Below, in pieces: positions 56,356 through 64,000 of a stretch of 64,000 nt of DNA. The number at the start of each line of letters is the position of its first letter. Positions within the stretch are counted from its first letter, which is position 1. The stretch is from positions 214,978,553-215,042,552 of the forward strand of contig CM048552.1 in the NCBI GenBank assembly GCA_026413225.1, given 5' to 3'. This stretch comes from Otis tarda (lineage: Eukaryota > Chordata > Aves > Otidiformes > Otididae). The notes below the pieces were generated by a model. It did no database searches. It was not told where the DNA came from and saw only the letters and a program-made list of their open reading frames with translations. Made by a program: the position numbers and the translations under genes.

Positions 56356-59300
56356 CCCGTGGCAGTGTGCTCCGGGATGGATGGCAAGTCGCCATCAGAA
56401 ATCTTGGCTCTACCTCTGGGGCCTTAAGGTTTTTTTTTTCACGTCAGAGCCGTGCTATTTCATGCTCTGTTATCAGGTTAGTCAAAACACGTCTCTAAAC
56501 CGTATGTCTATATGCTCGCCAGCTACACTCGCTTCCTTGGCTCCTGCCATTTTCCATTGCATGGGATTTTCAGTCATGCAAAATATCTACTTTCACCTTA
56601 ATCTGCACGGAGCACCCCTTCCCCGCAGGCAGCTCCGGAGCGAAGAGGAAGCCAACGCTTCTCGGCTTCGTTCGTCAGAGACGCGTTCCCCGCCGGGCAA
56701 GACCGGAGAGGTGGAGCTGGTGATGCGCTCCGCACAGTTTGGGGTGTCGCTGCATCCCTACGGCTCCACCACGGGGAAATTAAATAATGAAAAATAAGGT
56801 TTTGTTGGGTTTGGTGCTGCCCTGAAAGTCTTGATGAAGCCCACAGGTTTGAACTTTTGGCTTGTAGAGGAAGCATCTCCCAATGACTTGGGATGTATGT
56901 TCTCATATCACCTTTCCCCAGCCAAATTTGGGGATTTCTCCCCAGAGAGGTGGGATTTCTTCTCAGCTCTCCATAGAGACCCACGTGCCGTGCCGGGCGA
57001 GCATTCCCCCGGCATCCGCTCTCCTCTGCACATCCCTTTCTTTTCCGGCGATGGGAAATGGAGAAACCAGAGCGTCGTCTGTGCTGCACGGCTCGCAGGC
57101 TGTTCTCGTGCCACCGCGGACCTGTCTCCTCTCCAGACTAAACAGTCCTAATATTTCCTGTCTCTTCTCACACAGAAACGTGTCTGTAATTGCTCTTTTC
57201 TCCTGTTTCTGCACCTTTTTGGATGCTGGAGCGGCTCAGGATGTACCTAATCTGGGGAAACGAGATCGCGTTTCCCTGCCTCCAGCTTTGTCAAAGCTTG
57301 ACGCTCCCAAAAATGGGAATAAAAAAAAAAAAAAGTTCCCTGCAGAGAAAAGCTTTGCCAGCAAGTCAGGACCATCCGGACGCTGGAAAAAACCTGGAAG
57401 ACGGGTACTGAGAAAGAGGTGATGAGAAAAACAGGGAAATCCTTGGAGGCTGCAGCTGGTAGGGCTGGAGCCCAAGGAGGGACGGGAGGTGGAGGAAACG
57501 TGAACGGCACGGCACAACCGCTGCCCCGGGTGCCCTGTCCTCCAGCGCGATGGTTGACCTCTCCGCCCCGTGCGTGTTGCGAGGCCATCCCCAAACGTGG
57601 GGTTTCCAAAGGGGTGGTAGGACAGATGGATGGTTCAAAGCAGCCGGTGGAGCATCCCGTGGTCCTCCTGCCCCGTGGGATGCGGGAAAGCCGCCCACAC
57701 CGCCCCCGCTCACCCGTTCTGGCCGGCCATGGTGGTGTTTCTCACTCTCCTATTTTTTTGCCCACGGGAGCACGCAGCCCCCGGCGGAGATCCCGGTTTG
57801 TACGGGCTGGATAAATCCGAAGGAAACCGCTTACGAGTCCTTCTCACCGGCATTGCCAAAAAAACATGATTCAGTGCTTTTTTTTTTTTTTTTTTGGGGT
57901 AGAAATTAATTCGTTCGGGCCCATCACAATTATCTAACTCAACGAGCACAACAATAACCCACTGTTTCAAGGTTGTTCATGGCCATTTAGCACCATCTGG
58001 GTCGTCTGATCAGGGGCTTTGAAAACAGTTGGAAATGAAGTAAGAAGGGTCGCTTGGCCCCGAACATCCCTTTTTGCCTCCCAGCTGCACAGACAATGAA
58101 AAAAAAATTCCTGATGGACCCGTTAGACACAGGGAGAGGGACTGCGGAGCAAACATCACCCCGTATCTCGCCGTGCCCCTCTGGGACGCGGGTTGGTGTC
58201 CCCAAATGGGAAGGTGGTGGCCTTGGAAGGAGAAGAACTTGGCCACATGTTCAAATAGCAGAGTTCTGCAGTGGACATGCTCCTCTTCAAGCTTTGGGCC
58301 TTGAGTTTGAGCAAGTGAAGCTTGAGCCATGTCCACCTTGCATGGCCTTCCCAGCAGCCAGGTCCCATGGTCTCTCCAGTAGCTGGCTTGGACCTCCCAG
58401 TCCCACCAGTCCCAACTCACAGCCCTGCAGTCTCTCCCATATCCGTCCCAGACTGACGGCTTCTCCAGCACCTGACTGTGACCTGTGTTGCTGGCACCCA
58501 AACCTCCAAACACCCATGCACGCGCAGGAGGGAGCCCCCTCAACCAGGAAACCAGTTAGAAGTGGAGCTTAATGAGGAAATGGAGTCTAATTAATGAGAC
58601 AAACTGCCCTGACTGGGGACAAGTGCCATGACCATCCGGCTGTTTAGACAGTACCAGCCCGTTTGTCCCCTTATCCCTCTGTTTTCACGTGCTTGTTCCT
58701 CCCCTGATCCCCTTCATCCCTCCCTTTGCCCACCGTTGGTCCACCCCCTCAACATTGTCTTCTACAGTCCCCAAAAGCTCTTCTCTTGGGGTCCCAGCAC
58801 CTTCCCCCATCCTCATGCCTGGGCATGCATCCCTGGGGCCCGTTGACCCCTTCCTACAGCGTAGGAGGACCAGTGGTGGCACCACGGGCTTCCGTGTCCC
58901 CATCACCACCACCTTGTACCAGCCACATCAGATGCACTGTCCCTTGTCTCCTCTAGGCTGGGGGGATCTGGTTGTGGATGGGGGTCTCAGGTAGGAACAT
59001 CACATGAATTTACAGCCCTTGTTTGGCTGCAGTCATCACTGCCACGTCCACGGGATCTGGGTGTCCAGAGGCCATGCTAAGCACGAACACCACCATGTCT
59101 TCTGCAGAAAGAGCACTCAGGTTTCTACACCCTGATACAGCCACGGGAGCGTTGATGTGGAGCGTGTCTTCCTCTACGGTGCACTGTCGTGGCCACCACA
59201 ACTTGCACCAGGAGCTTTGCCCAGCTGGATGCATCAAGTCCTTGTCAACGGGGCAATGGCTTGCATGACCAGAGGGCAGCGTGACTCGTGCTCAGATCTG

Positions 59301-62300
59301 ATCATACATCTCCTCAGGATAGACTGGACATCCCTGAAATATGTTTGTGTGACAGATTTTTGGTCTGGAGGCCCAGAGGGGTGGATTTGGGGTGGTCAGA
59401 GGAAGACAACTTACCTTCTTTGCCCTGGGAAGGTGCAGGTCCCAGACAGGTTGGGGTGGTGAGGTTCGACCCATGGGCTGGAATGGGCACCATGGCTTCT
59501 TGCAATGGCCAAGAACACAGATAGGAGTTCAAAAGGGGACAGAGACAAAGTGATGGAAGGGCCATCCAGTGGGTCACTGGGGGAAGCCAGTGTGACCATC
59601 CTGGGAGGGGACATTCCATTTGGGCATGCTTTTTGGCTGGATGACCCCACTCACGGTGTCCCAGGCCACCTGGTGAGGCAGGGGACCCACCCCTCAAGGG
59701 TATTGCCGTGTCCTGAGCAGCAGGGCGAGTGCCGCCGTGGGCGTTGGACACTGATTCATGGTACAGGTGTCCCAACAGCTTCCCTCCCCCAAGGCACTCT
59801 TTTGCTCCAGCCTCTTCCAGCAGCCCCGGGATGAGCTTGTTCTCCACCGCAGGTGGATGGACGACATCGTTCCCAACCCCTTGTCCCTCTTGTGCCGTCC
59901 TGGCGCTGCCCTGCAGCACAAGAGAGCTCTTCTCCTCCTGTGCGATGGAAAAAATTGCCTTGTAAGAGAGCGGCCGTGCTAAGGACACGTGTGTGTGGGC
60001 GATCCGTATCAGCAGGAGTCCTGCTTGCGCTGGGAAGGCGTCTCCATCTCCGAAATGGTGTCTGTGATCCATGTTTGCCACAGAAAATGAGACGTTCCTC
60101 AGTGGTTTAGTTCAGCAATGGATCTCCCAGAGGTTGGAGCCAGCTGTGCTCCCGGCATGGGGTTCCCACCAAGCAGCACGATGACTGCCGCGGACTGGGT
60201 TGGAGATGGTTTTTGTCCATCCTGTTGCTGCTAAGCCACGCATCTTTCGTTTTCACATGTCATGAAGACCCACATTTTAGGAAGGATCCAGTCTGGTTGC
60301 TGTCCGGGATTTGGTCCTGCTTGGAGAAAGCTGGGAATGTCACTATGGGCTTGCATACCAGCTCCCCTCAGGTGGGAGCTCACCACCTGTTCCCAGCCCC
60401 GAGCACAAGCCCGGCTTTCATCCCAGGGGAGGAAGGTTCTGACACCCCTCCTCCTCCTTGGTGGAGTGAGGGAATCTGGAGCCTACTGATGTAGCAGCCC
60501 AGATGTGACACAGAGGAGAGCTGCACATTGTCCTTCCCTCAATGACCTTCCTTGGAAGTCAGGAAGACCCAGTTACACAACGGGCGAAGGCTTCCGGTGT
60601 GTGATGTGACAGCTGCACCAGTAAGCGATGCGGCTAATAGTGGTCGCTACCTGGACCAGGAGGTTTCCAGGGGAAAACTGCAAGTTACGTTGCTGGCTTC
60701 CCAAGATGGGTCACCAAAACCAACACAAAAGGTCAGTTAGAGGTGGACGTAACTTGGCCCTTCATCTAAACGGCCACCACCCTGTGGTAGATCCCCAAAA
60801 TTACTAGAACAAACTCTCCAGTGTTGATCTGCTAATAAGCAAGAGATTGTATGACTTGTGTCAGATTCCAGATCAGCCTCACCAACCGCTGGCCCAAGAT
60901 GACGAGATCCCCAAAGGTATTTGAGTGCCTCCTGCCCTTGAACCAGCTCTGTGGTTCTCCAGTTAAAATCGGGGCACGCTGGACTCAGAGGGAGTGTCCT
61001 CCACTTTTAACCTTATTCATCCAAAAGGATTTTGAGGGAGTTTTTGTCTTCGAAATGGCAATTTAACCCTTTCTAGATGGTCATTGTCTTGGAAGAATAA
61101 TTTTCCCGTGACCCAAAACTTGAGTTTTAGCGCTCTTCCTCAGCTAGGCAGCTTCTGCACTGGTTGGGATGGGGATGTCTGGGTTGACTTGGCTGCTGGC
61201 TGCCTTCCAAGGGCCTTGGTGCCCCTCGGGGTCACATTGCAGGTCCTAGGAGAAGACAGATGATGGCTTGCTTGTGAAGAAGTTGGTTGGAGCTGGGACT
61301 TGCAGCCATAGGTCGGTTGTAGCTCATTGCTCTTCCTTTTGGTGACACCAGCAGTAGAGTAGCCCAGTCTCTGGGTGGGGCTCCAAAACAAGCCTTGGGT
61401 GACGCTCTGACCATCACTGGGGTCCCCGTTGCCAGTGGAGATGGTCCCTCCTCCCCATGAAGTTTTGCAGCCCCGAGGAGCGGCCATGCTCCCCGCACCT
61501 GGTCTGGGGAAGAGGGATCACGTCATCCGCAGCTCCTTGGCACAAAAGCCACGGCAAAATACCAGCCCGCGGGCCAGAAGAGAGGCCAGCTGGGGGAAAA
61601 ACGGATGGGAGAGCCCAGCGCCAAGAATCCCAGCCGGGATTTGGTGGGGAGGGCTCGGGCACTGCTTTTCACAGAGCCCGCGGCTTTATTCCTTCTGCAT
61701 GAAGGTACGGGGAGGGAGGCGGCATCTCTCGCAGCCGAAAAAACCCAGGATTTTTGTTCTTCACCCATCTTGGTTTGGGACGGTGCAGTGGGGTACGACA
61801 GCGGGAGATTTTTGGGAAATGATGGCTTGATGTTCCCATGGGATGGATTCCGGGCGCCCCATGCATCTGTGCGTGTTCCTCTCCCGTGTCATCCTCTCCT
61901 CCCTTCTACAACACGGTTTTTTTTTCAGACATCCTGGAGGGTTTTTAGAGGCCCAACGGAGTGTTGTGAGGGTTCACCAAGCTCTCCAGGCTCTGACGTG
62001 GGCTCCAGCCCTTGCTTTGGTGCCGGCAGAGCAGAGTCTGCTCCTTGAGATGGGAGAGGTGGGATCTTGGGGAGCAGATGCTTCTTCTTGGGTGTTTTTT
62101 TTCCCTGCAGTGAATTGTGAAGTTGCCAAGTGCCGGCCGTGGTGTTGCTTAGCCCGCGGCAGAGGAGCCCCCCCACCAGCCCCGTCTCCTGAAATTAAGG
62201 AAAAACGCAAGAAACAGGGTGGGTGGGAGATGTTCTTTCCTTGGGATGCCCTCCACCCCGGTTCCTGGCAGGAGCTGGGTCGGGACTTGGAGGTGGATGT

Positions 62301-62612
62301 CACATCCAAAACCAATGTGCTCCACAGCCACCAGCAGCTCCATGTACTCACCTGGTCCCTGTTGGAACCCACGCGTAATTTTGGCCTCCACGAGGTCTTG
62401 CAGAAGCTCTGGGTTCACTGCAGCAACACCTTTGGCCCCTCATTACTCCTAATTTGCACCCGAGCAGGTGAGAGCCCCGGCACTTGGGGGTTTGGTTAGA
62501 AATGCTGCTTTTTTTTTTACATTTCTGAGTTTCCATCTCAAGGAGCATTTAGAGGCTTTCTCCAGCCTGGTGGGGCATCATGGAGGGGATGCCTGACCAG
62601 CCCAGGAGACCA
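56356..62612. other. Intergenic, no gene recognised
   Basis: 6.2 kb without a supportable gene. T-runs occur at 57,876-57,896 and an A-run at 57,318-57,333. A minus-strand stretch at 62,351-62,416 has good splice borders on both sides but no recognised product. Confidence 0.4.
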
Positions 62613-62784
62613 AAATCACAGAACCACAGAATGGTTTGGGTGGGAAGGGACCTTCAAAGCCCACCCAGCCCAACCCCCCTGCCAGGAGCAGGGACATCTC
62701 CAACCACATCAGGTTGCTCACAGCCCCGGCCAACCTGGCCTGGAATGTTTCCAGGGATGGGGCATCCACCGCCTCTCTGGGCAA
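62613..62784 (-). mobile_element. CR1 LINE 3' fragment
   Basis: Minus-oriented CR1 3' end (starts ATCACAGAACCACAGAATGG), same young subfamily as the copy at 46,958. It is cut off inside GCCTCTCTGGGCAA at 62,784. Confidence 0.92.
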
Positions 62785-63154
62785 AAATGTTGCTCCCCAC
62801 CCCGCAGGAACCGGATTTTCCGTCCGGCACTCAGCTCTGACCCAGGATCCAGCCAGTTTTGATGTGGAAAAGCCTTTTTTTCCAGGGTTAGAGCAGCTTT
62901 ATCTGCCCAGTCCTGGTGTGGGATGGACTCAGGTGGACCATCCCTGGACCACGGTGGACAGCGCTGCAGAGCCCGCGGGAGCAGGCACGTCCCCCTCCTT
63001 TGGTGGTGGCCAGGAGTTGTGTGTCCCCGCACTGAAGATCCCACCACAGCCTTATCCCAGCTGGAGAACGTCACCTCCAGGCGAAGGATGAGAAGATGAG
63101 GACAACTGGTGTGGATCAGGACCAACCTGACCTCCAGCGGCATGCACGGGGAGG
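62785..63154. other. Spacer between two CR1 remnants
   Basis: Unique sequence; nothing recognised. Confidence 0.4.
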
Positions 63155-63300
63155 TGACGCAGGGATGGTTTCCACCGGGATTTTAGCAAAGCTTTTGACA
63201 ACATCTCCACTAGCATCCCCATGGCCAAACCAGCAGGTATCCCTAGGATACAGGGATGGGAGTGGGCGAGGGTGGCTGAAGGAGATGGTGGGCTCCTTTG
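63155..63300 (+). mobile_element. CR1 reverse-transcriptase remnant
   Basis: The plus strand encodes DFSKAFDNISTSI at about 63,178-63,217. This corresponds to the conserved DFSKAFDTVSH block in the palm of the CR1 reverse transcriptase. The flanks are too diverged to set borders. Confidence 0.6.
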
Positions 63301-63601
63301 TGACACATCTGCTGGCCCAGCCAGGTCCCATCCCACCTGAATTTACTCCTAAACTCCTTCAGAAGCCCAGCACCGGTGGATGTGGTGGGGCAGGTGAAAG
63401 GCTGGAGAGATGCGGTCCCTTGGGCTTGAGTGCAGCCATGTAGGACAGAAGGAACGCCAGAAGTTCATCATTAGAAGAAAAATCTCATTATTTGTAGGTT
63501 ATTATTGAAAAAGTACGGCGGGGAGGGCTGCCCCGGCAGAAGACGTGGTGGTGGTGGGCGAGCAGGACATGGGGCAGGCGCGGCGATGGAGGAGGAGGAG
63601 G

Positions 63602-64000
63602 ATGAGGAGGAGCATCAGGTCTGCTCTTGGATAAACAGGTCCAAAGTCTTCAAGACCCCAAATTTAGCAGCCTGGATGACCCCAGATGCTACGTCCCAGC
63701 TCCGGTGCACCCCGGCAGGCGTAGCACGGCGTTTCGGCCCCCGTTCGCAGGGACGGTGAGGCTGGGAGCGTGGGGCGGTCGATTCACCGCTGGGAGTGAC
63801 GATGACGTCCCTGTGAGTCGATTCCTGGCATCCCGCGCCTTGGCACGGGACGGGCACCGCGCGGCGTCCACCCAGACCCTCTGCGACGCCGCGTCCGCGC
63901 TGAGGGATGAGGAGGGAGCCGCGCTGACCACGGCCGCTCCGGGCACCCCGTGCGGAGGCTGCGTCCCTTCCCTGGAGGCGGTTGGGCAGGAGGTGGCCTG
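63602..64000 (+). other. GC-rich open frame running off the window edge
   Basis: One plus-strand frame stays open from after a TGA near 63,602 to the end of the window, about 130 codons. It includes LDDPRCYVPAPVHPG and, near the end, FLASRALARDG and ASALRDEEGAAL. It has no start codon, and the right part is rich in CG. It could be an exon running beyond the window or a chance frame in a CpG-rich patch; I do not recognise it. Confidence 0.2.

Noticed and set aside
1-64000. Bacterial-type systems (operons, CRISPR arrays, insertion sequences)
   Set aside because: The window is vertebrate nuclear DNA with spliced genes and CR1 LINEs. The tandem repeats here lack the unique spacers and repeat form of a CRISPR array.

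Overview
The window looks like bird (avian) nuclear DNA. Two things point to this. CR1 LINE fragments are scattered through it on both strands, many carrying the typical CR1 3' end with short TTCTATGA/TTCTGTGA-type repeats. The genes are also split by kilobase-sized introns with GT...AG borders. The window fits the vertebrate RNF169-CHRDL2-POLD3 neighbourhood (human 11q13), read here with RNF169 on the minus strand and CHRDL2 on the plus strand. Most open reading frames in the window are chance frames in GC-rich DNA or in repeats.

Region 1 (1-11.5 kb): first exon of an RNF169-like RING E3 ubiquitin ligase on the minus strand (coding 11,425 down to about 11,053), with a CpG-rich promoter. Everything to its left is read as its large first intron. 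It holds several CR1 pieces and no RNF169 exon that I can recognise. Just upstream of the RNF169 start lies a TATA-containing, CCACGCCC-rich segment facing the other way (11,481-11,640).

Region 2 (11.6-23.7 kb): gene-poor spacer between the two divergent genes, with CR1 copies at 11.8, 12.5, 13.1-14.2, 17.0 and 18.9 kb and a 9-bp minisatellite at 19.9-20.1 kb.

Region 3 (23.7-50.8 kb): the complete coding region of CHRDL2 (chordin-like 2), a secreted BMP antagonist. It has 11 coding exons, from the signal-peptide exon at 24,360 to the stop at 50,664. They give a 433-residue protein with three von Willebrand type C modules. All joins keep frame; intron 2 needs a non-canonical GC-AG border. A GC-rich tandem repeat of about 0.5 kb with an 80-95 bp higher-order period sits immediately upstream of the start codon.

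Region 4 (50.8-64 kb): no gene recognised. It holds a (TCCA)n array, a few short tandem repeats, CR1 fragments including an RT-motif remnant at 63.2 kb, and a GC-rich open frame that runs off the right edge. POLD3, the expected tail-to-tail neighbour, was not found here and probably lies beyond the window.

The two genes act in unrelated processes (DNA-damage ubiquitin signalling and BMP signalling) and share only their neighbourhood. I did not find a clearly new biological system. The most informative oddities are the GC-AG intron, the module-per-phase-1-intron architecture of CHRDL2, the promoter tandem repeat, the TATA-type promoter opposite RNF169, and mosaic or nested CR1 copies.
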